Origin: Saussurea involucrata
Taxonomy: Eukaryota; Streptophyta; Magnoliopsida; Asterales; Asteraceae
Direction: 5' to 3'
Assembly: GCA_033807775.1 (NCBI GenBank)
Contig: CM066324.1
Coordinates: 134,593,501 to 134,657,500, forward strand
DNA length: 64,000 bases
Each line of letters starts with the position of its first letter. Within the stretch, counting starts at the first letter, position 1. The position numbers and the translations under genes are program-made. The notes under the pieces are model-generated. The model saw nothing but the letters and a program-made list of their open reading frames with translations, was not told the origin of the DNA and made no database searches. Shown here one piece after another: positions 33,809 to 45,291 of the stretch.

Positions 33809-34690
33809 TGTAATAACCAAGTCCTTTTTTTAGAATAATGAAGTGTGGTGATGAATGTGAGAAAGATGAAAGTTTAGTGGCTTTATAAAAAAAGGTATAA
33901 AGGGCATAGAAACCCTAATTTCCTCATTTCCATCCTTTAGAGTTGTGTGCAGCCAAGATAGTATATGTGTGTGTAAAGAAGGAAATTCTACATTTGAGGA
34001 GGAAGAGCTTGGATTTGGAGCTGAGCTTTGGGAAATCATCGAATACATCAAGGTAATTACTTATCTCTTCACTCTTTAAGCCTTGTGGGGGTTGGGATTC
34101 AATTTGGAAAGGAAACTTGAACTTTTCAATAACTCAGTGTTGAGATTTAGGGTTTTCCTTGTGTTTCTTCGATTATTTGTTTAGGGAATGGTTAAGAGTG
34201 GGTCAATATTGCATTTAAAGATCTTTACTCAATCCCTAGGAGCTTATTACGGGATTTTGTGTGAGTTATGCTAGATCTTCTGTCGATTCGTAAATGAAAA
34301 CCCCAGAGTCCAGGACTCACTAATTCCGGAAGTGTTTGGGAATCCGGAATAGTATCCGGAACCGGAAGGGAGTCCGGACTAGATTTTATGCGGAATTCGG
34401 ATTGATCCGGATGAGTACCGGAATCCAGATGGTTCCGGGAAATTGGCAGAATCCGGACGTGGGATACCGGAACCCGGTATGATTCCAGGAGTTACCGGAA
34501 ACCGACACGGGGTCCGAGAATCGAGTCCGGATATTATTTTGTGCGGGACTTTCGTTTAGCAGTGGACTTGAGAGTGCGTAGAGGGTCTTATCGGCTCTTT
34601 TGATTGAATACAAATGTAGGTGCGGGTAGAGAGTAGCAGTTCGTTTTTGGTACGTGCGAAATATGTGAATTAATCGCAGTGGGTTGCAAA
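33809..34690 (+). mobile_element. LTR fragment, 5' part, plus orientation
   Basis: It starts TGTAATAACCAAGTCC, an LTR-like terminus, with TATAAAA at 33884-33890. The sequence continues as untranslated LTR, including a cluster of TCCGGA motifs, and then changes character near 34690 without a TTACA end. The 3' part is therefore lost, probably to the insertion or deletion that brought in the next segment. No TSD can be scored. Confidence 0.5.
34322..34540. repeat. Cluster of CCGGA motifs
   Basis: About a dozen CCGGA or CCGGG motifs occur in about 220 bp, mostly in contexts such as ATCCGGAA, ACCGGAA or GTCCGG. Spacing is irregular. It looks like a decayed short tandem repeat inside the LTR fragment. 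Each CCGG is also a CpG-containing palindrome. Confidence 0.7.
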
Positions 34691-34699
34691 CTGTCCACA

Positions 34700-35388
34700 G
34701 TGGGAAGCGCAAGTGTACACTGTCCACTATGATCGTCACAGCAAGTAATAGTTGGTAAAATACCAGAATCGTATCCACAGAGACTGGGCAATCAAGACAA
34801 TATGGTTCTCATGAGCTTCCTTTTACAAGTTTCAATTACAGAAGAAGCAATAGTTTGGTTTGTTTGGTGAAATGCTACTTTAACGATTTTACTTAAGGTT
34901 TAAAAGAAGGAATGTAGGTTAGATTTTTCTTAGATTTTATATTAAATACATGATCCCAAAAGTGATCCTTGTATTCGAAGTGGGCATTTTCGTTAGAAAA
35001 GCCCGGTTACAAAATACTCACACCTTTAAGCAAAAATCCCATACTCTTAGTCTCAATGGTAATCTCAAAATGGACATTTTCAGGTCTCGATGGAATGTGT
35101 AGAGACAAATACTCTAAGTGTTTTTAATACACCAACTAGCTTGCCTACTACTCCAGTGGGTTGAGATTAGCTCACTGTGCTGACCTCACTTTCGTAAGTG
35201 TCATAAAAATTCTTTCGAATCCCCTAGCATAATCCAAGCTCGTGTCACTGCGTTCTACTCATTTCTTAGTTAAGAACTAGACTTTAGATCCTTACAAGTG
35301 ATCGGCTTGTTCGCATCATTGGGCAATAATCGAGAGTGAATGACCAAAACAATAAATATTCCAAGTATAAAGATTACTCAAGCATTTT
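34700..35388 (-). mobile_element. LTR fragment related to the solo LTR at 17986
   Basis: The blocks CGCAAGTGTACA, CAAGTAATA and GAATCGTATCCACAG resemble, in opposite orientation, the ACTTGCGG / ATTACTTG / GATACTCGTAC blocks near the right end of that solo LTR. Neither terminus is clear. Its right edge meets the broken end of the gypsy pol at about 35390. Confidence 0.4.
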
Positions 35389-37812
35389 CTATTTTCTCAA
35401 CACTTCCAAAACTTCATGAAGGTGACACTCGTGATCATTTTCATTCTTTGAATAGACTAGTATGTCATCAATAAATACAATGACAAACTTGTCTAGAAAG
35501 GGCCGACACACTCTATTCATCAAATCCATGAATATTGCTGGAGCATTAGTCAAACCAAATGGCATCACGAGGAATTCATAATGCCCATACCTTGTTCTAA
35601 AAGCAGTCTTCGGAATATCTTCATCCCTTACTCGGACTTGATGATACCCCGACCTCAGATCAATTTTAGAAAAACATCCCGCACCTTGCAACTGATCAAA
35701 CAAGTCATCAATTCGTGGCAACGGATACTTGTTCTTGATTGTCACTTTATTCAATTCCCGATAATCTATGCACATTCTCATAGTTCCATCTTTCTTTTTA
35801 ACAAACAGCACCGGAGCTCCCCAAGGTGAAGAACTCGGTCTAATAAAGCCTTTGTCTAATAACTCCTGCAATTGTGACATCATCTCTTTCATCTCTGCTG
35901 GCGCCAAACGATACGGTGCACGAGCTATTGGTGCTGCTCCAGGAATTATATCAATACGGAACTCTACTTGCCTTTCCAAAGGTAAACCTGGAAGATCATC
36001 TGGGAATACATCAGGAAAATCACATACTACTTTGATGTCTCGTATCTGCTTCTTTTCTGATTTTGCATCTAAAACGTAGGCCACATACGACGAACATCCT
36101 TTCGATAAACATTTACGTGCTTTTGCAACTGAGATCAACTGTACTTCTCCCTTCTGTTTTTCCCCATAAATAAATACATCATCTTGATCAACCATCGGGA
36201 TTCGGATCAACTTCTTGGCACATATTATTTCTGCTTGGTTATCAGTTAACCAATCCATACCCACAATAACATCAAATCCTCCAATTTCCATTAACAACAT
36301 GTCAATTGGAAACTTTGTATCATCTATCTGAATTGTACAACCGTCAATTCTTTCACCAACCAAAACTTGACCCCCATTAGCTACCTCAACTACTAAGGCA
36401 TCTCCTAAAGTAGTGATAGGCATAGCTAACTTACCATAGAACCCTTTGGATACAAACGAATAATTTGCACCACAATCAAATAACACATGAGCAGGTATGG
36501 AATTTATAAAGAATGTACCAGAGACGACATATTTGGATCCTCTTGCCTCCTCAGCTGTCATATTAAACGCTCGTCCTATTGGTTTAGGAATAGCCGTCTT
36601 CTTTCCCTGTTCTCCTTCCTTCTTCAGCTTTGGACAATCTTTACGAGTATGCCCCGGTTGTTTACATTCAAAACACATAATACCCGACATTGAACAATTG
36701 ATTGCAATGTGCCCCGTCTTTCCACACTTAAAACATTCTGGTCCGCCTGCTCGACATTGCCCAAAATGCTTACTTTTACACTTCGGACACCAGCTGGGTT
36801 CCTTTCGAGAATCTGAACGTATGTTTTTACTAAACAATCTAAGTTTCTGAGAAGAATCAGAACGTCCTTCCCACTTTCTTTTATCACCAACATGAGCTTT
36901 CTCTTCGTTATCTCTGGCATACATCTCCTCTATCAACTTGGCCTCTTCAATCGTTTCCCTGAGTGTTTCAGCCTTTGAATTTCGCACTCGGGACATCATC
37001 TCGGCCGGCAACCCTTTCAAGTATGCTTTAACTTTATCTTTCTCAGCAGGAGCCACGTGCCCTACCAAGTTCAGTTTCTCCATAAATAATTATGTATATC
37101 TTCTCACCGACATGTTACCCTTCTTGAGATTTCTAAATTGTTCTTCTATCCGATCCATCTCATGTTCATTACAATACTCTTTCAGTATCTTTTCTTTAAA
37201 CATTCCCCATGTCATGGCATTTAACATAGGTGTCGCTAAAGAAGCTGTCAAAACATTCCACCAGTTCAAAGCATTACCTCTTAACATCTGAGAGGCAAAT
37301 CTGACTTTTGATCCTTCTGCACATTTACAGGCTCGGAAAGCTTGCTCTATTTCCCGCAGCCAATTCATACATGCAACTGGACTATCTTCCCCTTTAAATT
37401 CAGGCGGCTTGCAGCTCAGAAATGTTTTGTAAGAACAAAATCTTTCTACCCTTCGTTCCACTTCTGGCCTTGGATTACCCGTCGGATTTATCACTCCAGT
37501 ATCAATTACTTGACGTCTTGGTTCTACATTCCTTTCATTGAACAACTTCATAAACATTTCGGTTTGTCTCTCCATGGAGGCGTTCATCAACTCAGCTTGT
37601 CTTTCTACCGAAGCATTCATCATTCCTGATACGCTCTCCATTATTCTTGCCTCCATACCAGACTCTGCCGTCTGACTAACATTGCTTGTACCCACCCTCT
37701 GAGCTGGAGTATGCATACCTCCCAAAGAAAGAAAATTTCTTGGTGTATTATGCATATTACTCACTTCTGCTTCATCAGTTCCAACTCCTTCTCTAGGTGG
37801 CGTATTCGCCAT
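35389..37812 (-). pseudogene. gag-pol polyprotein pseudogene, truncated in RT
   Basis: Translation from the ATG at 37812 gives a gag core with YKTFLSCKPPEFKG and retrotransposon-gag helices. An in-frame stop at 37090-37092, probably one C-to-T change in a glutamine codon, interrupts it. The frame resumes for 564 codons. In that part, three Cys/His clusters lie at residues 99-110 (CPKC..H..C), 117-130 and 137-150 (CX2CX4HX4C). The aspartic protease loop at 203-206 reads DCGA where DSGA or DTGA is usual. RT follows with VKKKDGTMRMCIDYRELN and the catalytic FIDD at about 537-540. The sequence ends just after, before the RT thumb. The 18 codons upstream of MANTPPREG are leader. A single stop and otherwise open frame indicate modest age. 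Confidence 0.9.
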
Positions 37813-38146
37813 TGCTCTGAACAGACACAAATAACCATACAAATGGTTAAATAGAATTCTAAACATACTAAACGTACTTTATCACTAATCAATCAATGTA
37901 ACAATGGAGAAACAAGCATGCTTATGTAATAATATATCCATAATAACAGTAGCTAATTGAAATTGCGAACATATTATACATGAGAATTCTCGTTACCATC
38001 GTTACAGTACTAATTTCGTGTATTTCAGTCAACCCTAAGACTACCCGGTCTTAGCAATTCTACCCATCTCTCGCAAATCATAACTTAATTTCATCACAGC
38101 TTAAGTCTAGGCATCTCAATATCATACCTAGTTCACTTAAACTACT

Positions 38147-38158
38147 GCTCTGATACCA
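38147..38158 (-). promoter_or_regulatory. tRNA-iMet primer-binding site of the gypsy element
   Basis: The minus strand reads TGGTATCAGAGC, three bases inside the LTR end at 38162. Gag starts about 335 bp downstream in transcript direction. Confidence 0.88.
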
Positions 38159-38161
38159 TAC

Positions 38162-40125
38162 TGTAACACCCTAAAATCAGGGCCAAATTAAACCTCAAGA
38201 TTCACAAGTTATGACCATCAAAATATCAGACTTTTATGACCAAAGGATCAAAAGTAAAGTTTTATATGTACATAAACATCTAACTTGAATAATCTTACTA
38301 ATCTAATCATATCAACATAATCAGATTACTAGATTATCTAAGCTTGCGTCCCAAAAATCATCAAAAGAAGATCTTGATCCTTTAACATCTATAAGTCTGA
38401 TTTCTTCCAGTTACTACATCTCACTTCCCCCGACTATTTCCCCGAGCTTGTACCTGGTAAGAAATTTAATTTGAAACATTAGGCTTTTGCCTAGTGAGAT
38501 AATTCAAATCAAATTAAAATTTAACAACTAAAATATTAACAGATATATCAAACCTGTTATCAACCATCTTACCGTACCAAAGCTCTTTTCAATAACAGGA
38601 ATCCACCCAACTCCCATCCTTATGACTAATTCATCTAGTCGTAATAATATCAACAAGAGTTACTATAAATCATACCAGATTATAAGTAACTCCCATCCAA
38701 AGAAATTACAGTTTCTATACCTGCTTATTTCTTAGTCCGGAAGTAGAGATTACAAATTACTTTATGCCTATCTCTGAACTTCCCTAAAATTTGAAGATCT
38801 CAAACCTTCCGTCTGAAAATGGGAATTACAAACTCAGTGTCTGCCTATTCCACATTTCACTTTTCTCACCATCTTGAACACTGGCTCCCAAATGGGATTT
38901 AATTTATATCGCGCTTAACAACAAGGGCCCTCTGGTAATCCAAGATACACTCAACCACTAGAAATTACATCCCTTCGGTCAATGGCTGATAAACGGTTCC
39001 CATTAAACCGTACTAAGTGGCCCTCTAATGACCGGATGTCTATTTCTAGTTAACGCAACACAATAACTGTGCATCATCTCTCTTTCTATCGTATACTAAG
39101 ATTGTACAATACATCATATATTCTATATGTCTAAATACAGAATATTAATTACAACAATTATCCCCTTTTTTGCTAATTAGCATCGGGGATCAACATCTCA
39201 AATGTTAACTGTATGATCGGACTCATAAATAAGTCCTTTACAATTATTCATATCATGGCTTTCGTATCAAATTCAGAGTTATAATCATATAACAACTAGC
39301 ATATAAGTATCAGATTGCATTTCACATAAAATCTTCAAACTGCTACTGAAAGTCCAAAAATTTCGCAAGCCACTGTAGCGAAAAGCTACACTTTTCGCAA
39401 GCCAAAGCTGCGAAAAGCTCAAAAGTCGCAACCCACTGTTGCGAGTTCTTCAAAACTCGCAAGCCACGCTTGCGAATTCTATCACTTTGCGCAGCCAAAG
39501 CTTGCGCAAAGTGTACTGTTCATCGTCTCTTTCACAACTTTAAACCAGTATCGATTTTCTTAGCAAATTAAGCCTACAGATGATTCAATCCCAAAGAAAA
39601 CATATCTATTACCATTCTAATTGCTTAATTTTAAAGAGAGTTGAATAAACTCACCTTTTAAGATGATCTGAACACTTTTGGCTTATCTTGAACACAGTTT
39701 CACAACAGAGCTTAATGGACAGCTTAATCCACAACTTAAAGAAATCTGGACAAAATACTACCACTTAAAAAAATCTATGGGGATGAACAAAACAGATAAG
39801 AAAACAAATTCTTACCACAAATCCCCAACTGATTTCTCCTCTTCTTTTTTCCTTTCGTCTATCTCTCTGTCACGTTCTATCTCTCTCTATTTCTCTGTTT
39901 CCTTTTTTTTAGAATACAAAACAAAACTCAGTATTACCAAATACTGATTAAATCCTAATGTGACACCTCATGTCATAAACATGAGTCATTACCCAACAAA
40001 CACCTTTCACCCCAAACTTTCAACTAAAGACAAATCAACCCTCCAAGTTAATTTTCTCAAAAATAAATTGTACCAAAATACAATTTATCTACTATTAATT
40101 ACAATGAAATTTTCGAGGTGTTACA
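38162..40125 (-). mobile_element. 5' LTR of the gypsy element (1.96 kb)
   Basis: It runs TGTAACACCCTAAAATCAGG to TTTTCGAGGTGTTACA on the plus strand. Its first 200 bp align well with the start of the LTR at 60863. It contains a short hairpin array at 39364-39520 at the position where the larger array sits in the related LTR. The right flank is GGTAA. No left partner remains. Confidence 0.88.
39364..39520. repeat. Short array of CGCAAGCC...TTGCG hairpins
   Basis: Units such as TTCGCAAGCC...TAGCGAAAA, GTCGCAACCCACTGTTGCGA and CTCGCAAGCCACGCTTGCGA each pair a CGCAA-type arm with a TTGCG-type arm across about 8-10 bases. Four to five units are present, with diverged outer sequence. It is homologous in position and style to 62605-62945. 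Confidence 0.75.
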
Positions 40126-40365
40126 GGTAAGCAGTGAGATCCGGGTTGGCTTGAAGAAGAGCGGATTTGAAGATTTTGTTGGAATGTCCGAATAGTTCTT
40201 TTGTTTATATTTGTTCTCAGTTGTAAGCCAGTTATTATGTCAACCGTTGACTTAGAAAATTTTGTAAGACGTTTTTGGATCCGATTGTCTATGGGATATT
40301 TATGCATGCGTATTTGTTGTGTTTGGTTATCTTTTGTGTGGGTTGTTACAATAAAAATATTAGTT
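40126..40365. other. Unassigned fragment between two elements
   Basis: It lies between the gypsy LTR end and the dispersed LTR-like repeat. A GGGTTGTTACA at about 40337-40347 looks like an LTR terminus without a partner. A 61-codon frame has no recognised domain. Confidence 0.35.
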
Positions 40366-41075
40366 ATAATACATATAGACATCTAACGAAAAAAGTATTA
40401 GAAATAAATTCGTAACATTTGCCTTAAAAACAGGTCTAATCCGATAACACTTTACATATCGGATTTGATAAAGAATACAGTTTAAATACGATGAACACTT
40501 AAAGTATAAACAATCTTACAATCATTGGATTTATAATCATAAAACTAAATGTTTTAGAATAGTTGAATAAAGGTTGAAAACCGATGGAAGCTTTTATGCA
40601 ACCATCGGTCAATCCCATCCGATTAAACTACTCATTTGATTTTGAATTATTCCAAACATTTGTTGTCCGAGAAAGCTATTTTCCATATTTGTCTATAACT
40701 GGAAAGTGTTGAATAGTTTATACTTAAAAATAGACAAAATATGATTTTTACTTGTAAAATTCTTGTAACTATCTTAATTGATCCAAAACCAAAAAGCTTT
40801 CAACAAACTCGAAGATTAATTGAAGAGTGGTCAGATTGTCACCAAAGCGGATTGGTTTGTCATCTACCCAAATAGAATATCAGTTCAAGAAACAATCAGT
40901 TTGTAGTCTGACAAATACTACAACTGGCAAGTTAAACTTCGAAGTACAAGTTTGTCCAACAATTTTGTTTCACCAACTCTCCCTCAATCCCATCGCAATA
41001 TAGAAACATGCAAAAGAATGTCAGCCAAAGTATGTTCTAAACATTATTTTATTAATTCTAGTCAAACTTTACTGT

Positions 41076-42093
41076 TGTTAGTAATTTTACTGTATTTTAA
41101 TCATACACATGATTAATTATTAAATAACGAAAAACGAAACAGAAATAAGAAGAAGCAGAAATTTAAAAGAAACGAATTCCTAGAAACGAGAACCACTGAG
41201 GCTCGTGTTGGACATGATTCCCTTAAACAGATTTTCCGTCTGTTCCCAGGGTACAATAGCGAAAGCAGTTTTAGAGAACTGCCGGAGATGACAATCTTGC
41301 CCGGAAAATTCGTCGGAAATAAATTTGTATGCTATTGTTCGAGTTTCGTATGGAGAGAATACCGAGAGAGAGTTGAGTTCTGAAAACGTGTTCAGTTCGT
41401 TTGTTTCTTTGGATGAAAACGAGACCATGTATTTATATTGGTATTTGAAACCGACAACCATAAATCCGTAATTAAAGAATTGATTACAGAAACCGACACT
41501 CTTAATTACGAATTAAAACTGTAACCGACATTCATAAGTTCGGAATTAAGAAATTGATTATGAAACCAAAAATCTTAATTACGAAATACAAACTGTAACC
41601 GAAATACAGTTTCAGTTTCAGTTTCAAAAAAAAATACAAACTGGTCAAACGAATTTTTAGCAAAACCGAGCTGCGTGAGCACGAGAATTTTCGCAGGTCG
41701 CGCTCGCACACAAGTTCGACGATTTTAGCTTACGAAATCGTCCATCGGCACCCCCCCTGCGCGCGGGTAGGAGTTAGAGTAAAACAATCAATGAGCTTGT
41801 CAACTCCTCACACTTCTTTGATTATAAACAAAAGAAAGTTTACTCTCTCTTCCTATGTGGGACACCTTCCCACACCCAACTTGGTTTTTGCTAATTTCAT
41901 CCAATTACTCATCTTTGAGCATCGATATCTCATTCACACATACTCCGTTTTGGACGTATTATATATCGTTTCGAAGCTCTCATATAGGAGAACATAAACC
42001 CACTAAGAGTTAATTATATATAACACATATACATACATTTAAATGCGTCCAAAGTTTAGTAAAAACCATATTTTTTACTAAAAATTTCCAACA
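41076..42093 (-). mobile_element. 3' LTR of the copia element
   Basis: It has TG...CA termini. Next to its inner end (42094-42105) the minus strand reads ATGTGGGGGAT, the polypurine tract. An open frame of 93 codons in U3/R is shared by both LTRs, but overlaps the TATA box and has no recognised domain. Confidence 0.9.
41430..41437 (-). promoter_or_regulatory. TATA box in the 3' LTR
   Basis: The minus strand reads TATAAATA followed by CATGGTCTCG, a well-formed TATA box in the middle of the LTR. The same sequence is conserved at 45646-45653. Confidence 0.6.
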
Positions 42094-42593
42094 ATCCCCC
42101 ACATGAATGGAGATCGATCTATGCATATGAAAGTTTCCCTACGAAATTTCCAATAGTCGAATCTTGCATAGGATAGGTAGGTGTTACCCTTTGAACCTTC
42201 CCTTGTGAAACATACTTAGTCTCCTAGTTGTCAGTAGACTCGATGTATTTGAACTGAACTACCATTTATGTAGACGAAAATACATTTCACACAAGACTCT
42301 TCCTAACAAGGTCATATCCTCATAGTCGTGTTCGTTATGGTCATGAACACTAGCCTGGTTCAGCGAGAGCAGTTAGGAATTGCGCCCCCACAATTCCCTT
42401 CAAAGCGACCCCACTTCTCTCTCACATAGGTGATTTTCAATAATCATTAAAAGCTATAAGCTTAGCCTCACTATCACTGATTAGGAGGTTTTATTCCCCC
42501 ACAGTGACCTCCCTCATTCATACAACTAGGTTGTCCTTTTGAACCCAGATCTTAGGATCTCCAGTCTTCTGGGTAAGGTTTCCTTTGCATGAA

Positions 42594-42970
42594 TTATTCA
42601 TTCAAGGGCTTTAGTCCCATTCCTCTTGACGACTTATGGACTAAATCTCTACTTAGGCCTTTAGTAAGCGGATCCGCAATGTTATCTTTTGACTTCACAT
42701 GGTCAATCGTGATAACTCTAGTAGAGAATAATTGTCGTATCGTATTATGTCTACGTCTAATGTGTCTAGACTTCCCATTATACATTGTACTTTGAGCTCT
42801 ACCAATTTCCGATCGGTTATCACAATGTATACCAAATGACCGTTACCGGCTTAGGCCATCCGGGAATATTTTCCACAAACTAACGTAGCCATTTGAATAA
42901 AACCACATTTATCCAAGGCGATAAATTCAGATTCCATCGTGGATCTATTAGAGTCAATCGGAGTTCTAGC
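42594..42970 (-). pseudogene. copia RNase H / C-terminal remnant
   Basis: A 63-codon frame carries RRRHNTIRQLF, then ITIDHVKSKDNIADPLTKGL. This is the characteristic copia C-terminus (RHIR..H..R, then KDNIADPLTKGL). Upstream on the minus strand, frameshifted codons read STMESEFIALDKC, the RNase H motif containing the conserved Glu. The parts are in different frames with a short deletion, so no functional enzyme remains. Confidence 0.85.
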
Positions 42971-42999
42971 TATACTAGTATCTCCTTTTATTCATTTTC

Positions 43000-43405
43000 T
43001 CAAGAATCTTGTCCACGTAATGTGTTTGACTTAACATCAGACCATAATGGGTTCTTGTGATCTTGACCCCAAGAATCACTTCCGCTAAACCCATGTCTTT
43101 CATGTCAAACTTGGATTTCAACATTATCCTTCATGGACCTTATCAATTTTGTCATCATTACCAATGATAAGTATATTATCAACATATAAACACAAGATGA
43201 CATAATCATGAGTGGTGTTTTTCATATAAACACATTTGTCACACTCACTTATTTTATAACCGCTTTCTAACATGGCTTGATCAAACTTTTGATGCCATTG
43301 CTTTGGAGCTTGCTTTAGGCCATACAAAGACTTAACAAGTTTACAAACCTTGTTCTCTTGTCTTGGGGCAACGAATCCCTCAGGCTGCTCCATATAGATT
43401 TCCAT
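43000..43405 (-). pseudogene. copia reverse transcriptase remnant
   Basis: A 93-codon frame contains IYMEQPEGFVAP, VCKLVKSLYGLKQAPKQWHQKFD and VILCLYVDNILIIGND. These are copia RT blocks ending at the catalytic motif, here YVDN where YVDD is standard, so the second catalytic aspartate is changed. Codons continue weakly (MLKSKFDMKDMG) in another frame to about 43000. A deletion removes the region between integrase and RT fingers just upstream of 43405. Confidence 0.88.
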
Positions 43406-43409
43406 TTAG

Positions 43410-43970
43410 AAAACATTTTTCACATCCTCTATATTAAGTTGATTTTCAACTTCATTTTTAAACAAGACAAACTTGTGTAAAATTAATCTAGACCTTCCTT
43501 TTGTCTATATTAAGTTGATTTTCATCTTCATTTTTAAACAAGACAAACTTGTGTAAAAATAATCTAGACCTTCCTTTTGTTTATATTAAGTTGAATTTCA
43601 ACTTTATTTTTAAACAAGACAAACTTGTCTATTGCTTCATCTTTATTTTTAAAATAAATACATGTAGCAATATTTCGTGCTAATACAAGACAAACTTGTC
43701 TATTGCTTCATCTTTATTTTTAAAATAAATACATGTAGCAATATTTCGTGCTAATACAAGACAAACTTGTCTATTGCTTTATCTTTATTTTTTAAATAAA
43801 TATATGTAGCAATATCGATGAACGTGATCACATATTTGTTCCCACCTCTAGTAGGAACCGATTTTAAATCACACACGTTAGTATGAATTAAATCAAAGAT
43901 TCGGTTTTTTTTCTTTCAACCGATTGGAAAGATAATCTAATAAGTTTTGGTTTTTACACATGTGGGGCAC
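43410..43970 (-). pseudogene. copia integrase remnant with internal tandem expansions
   Basis: The minus-strand codons at about 43790-43900 read like KYVITFIDIATY and RGGNKYVITF in shifted frames with stops, typical of the copia integrase core. Downstream, the segment that would encode DKFVLFKNEVENQLN is tandemly repeated three times (76-bp unit), next to a 71-bp unit also repeated three times. The reading frame is destroyed. Confidence 0.7.
43429..43830. repeat. Two adjacent tandem repeats (76 bp x3 and 71 bp x3)
   Basis: CTATATTAAGTTGATTTTCA-type starts occur at about 43429, 43505 and 43581. AAGACAAACTTGTCTATTGC starts occur at about 43616, 43687 and 43758. The two units share AAACAAGACAAACTTGT, so one repeat probably grew from the other. 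Confidence 0.85.
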
Positions 43971-44099
43971 TTGTGATTTGAGTCAAAAACAAAACTTTTG
44001 GTATGCAAATTAAATTAAATGTCGAGTGGAATTAAACATATATACATGTTCTAAACGGCCATGTCAAACAAATGAAAAAACTCAAGTATATAAACGAAA

Positions 44100-44430
44100 T
44101 TAGAACTTGTTTTTATTCATTTTATTAATAACCATTACATTCCATTATATTTAATTTAAACATGCCATTCAAGGCATATCCTTTACCCACATACATACCA
44201 CTTTTGGACAAAACAAACTTATCCAACTCAAACACTAGTTTAAACCAAACTTGTTTAACAAACACCCCGAAACGAGGTTCTTACGAAGCTCCGGGACATA
44301 CAAAACATCCTTAAGCTTGAGCTCTTTCCCGGAAGTCATCTTCAAAATGATATCCCCAACACCCTTGATATCGGCGCCTCCATGGCCGAATAATCCATGA
44401 TCATTGCCACCAAGTCTTCGTTCACTATTT
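44100..44430 (-). pseudogene. copia protease/pre-integrase remnant
   Basis: The minus strand encodes LKMTSGKELKLKDVLYVPEL and then RKNLVSGCLLNKFG. These are the typical post-protease and GAG-pre-integrase signatures (LKDVLYVPELRKNLVSG). A downstream piece (SGMYVGKGYALNGMF) follows after a frameshift. No protease active site is seen. Confidence 0.8.
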
Positions 44431-44479
44431 TAGAAAACAAATTTCACATGAACAAAATTGCAATATCAATCTGTTTATA

Positions 44480-45245
44480 TACAACAGAAAAGAATTTAAA
44501 TCAAAACACACTCGATTTAGATTTTGTTTATAAACGACAGAAAATCGAAACATAATCGATTAAAATGTTTACACACAACATCAAAGAATTAAATCGAATT
44601 CAAGTCGATTAAGAATCTGTTTATAAACGACAGAAAATCGATACATAATCGATTAAAATGTTTACACACAACATCAAAGAATTAAATCGAATTCAAGTCG
44701 ATTAAGAATTTGTTTATAAACGGCAGAAAATCGATACATAATCGATTAAAACGTTTACACACAACAGAAAATAATTAAATCGAAACTAACTCGATCACTA
44801 ATCTGTTTACACATAACAGAAACGAATTAAATCGAAACCAAGTCGATTACTAATCTGTTATACACGACAAAAACAATTAAATCGAGACAAAGTCGATTAA
44901 TAATCGAAACAAACTCGATTAATAACTGTTTTCACAAAACGAATTATATCGAAACAAAACTCGATTAATAAACGATTTTCACGAAACGAATTATATCGAA
45001 ACAAAACTCGATTAATAAACCATTTTCACAAAACGAATTATATCGAAACAAACTCGATTAATTTCGTTAATAAGTTTGATTAAGACACGACATAAAATCG
45101 AAACAAACTCGATTATCTTCATTTTCAATTCTGTTTAAAACACGACAGGAAATCGAAACAGACTCGATTAACTTCGTTTACCAATTCGTTTAAGACACGA
45201 CAGAAAATCGAAACAAACTCGATTAACTTCGTTTACCAAATCTGA
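44480..45245. repeat. Degenerate tandem repeat of AATCGAAACAAACTCGATTA type
   Basis: Twenty or so related units alternate AATCGAAAC, CTCGATTA and GTTTACACACAAC/GTTTAAGACACGACAG. Spacing is about 35-60 bp, tighter on the right. TCGA-centred inverted pairs (AATCGA...TCGATT) recur. The array fills the leader/gag zone of the copia element, where no gag coding sequence can be recognised. Confidence 0.8.
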
Positions 45246-45291
45246 TTAACAAGTCTGTTTAAGACATCTCTTTAATAAATTTGTTTAAGAT

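Larger units (their letters stand above)
35389..40125 (-). mobile_element. Truncated Ty3/gypsy retrotransposon
   Basis: Reading on the minus strand: 5' LTR (38162-40125), PBS, gag, protease, partial reverse transcriptase, then an abrupt end at about 35390. RNase H, integrase, PPT and 3' LTR are missing. The LTR sequence is related to the one at 60863-63551, so both belong to one broader family. A Tekay/Del-like chromovirus is my best guess from the gag and LTR termini, but there is no chromodomain to confirm it. Confidence 0.85.

Noticed and set aside
36487..37291. Plus-strand frames of 68-117 codons at 36487-36850 and 36938-37291
   Set aside because: They are antisense shadows of the gypsy gag-pol frame.
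39678..39947. 89-codon frame right of the small hairpin array
   Set aside because: It falls in the LTR, becomes (TCTC)n-derived and has no domain.
41180..41461. 93-codon frame conserved in both copia LTRs (also at 45396)
   Set aside because: It begins upstream of the TATA box and is duplicated only because LTRs are duplicated. No domain is recognised.
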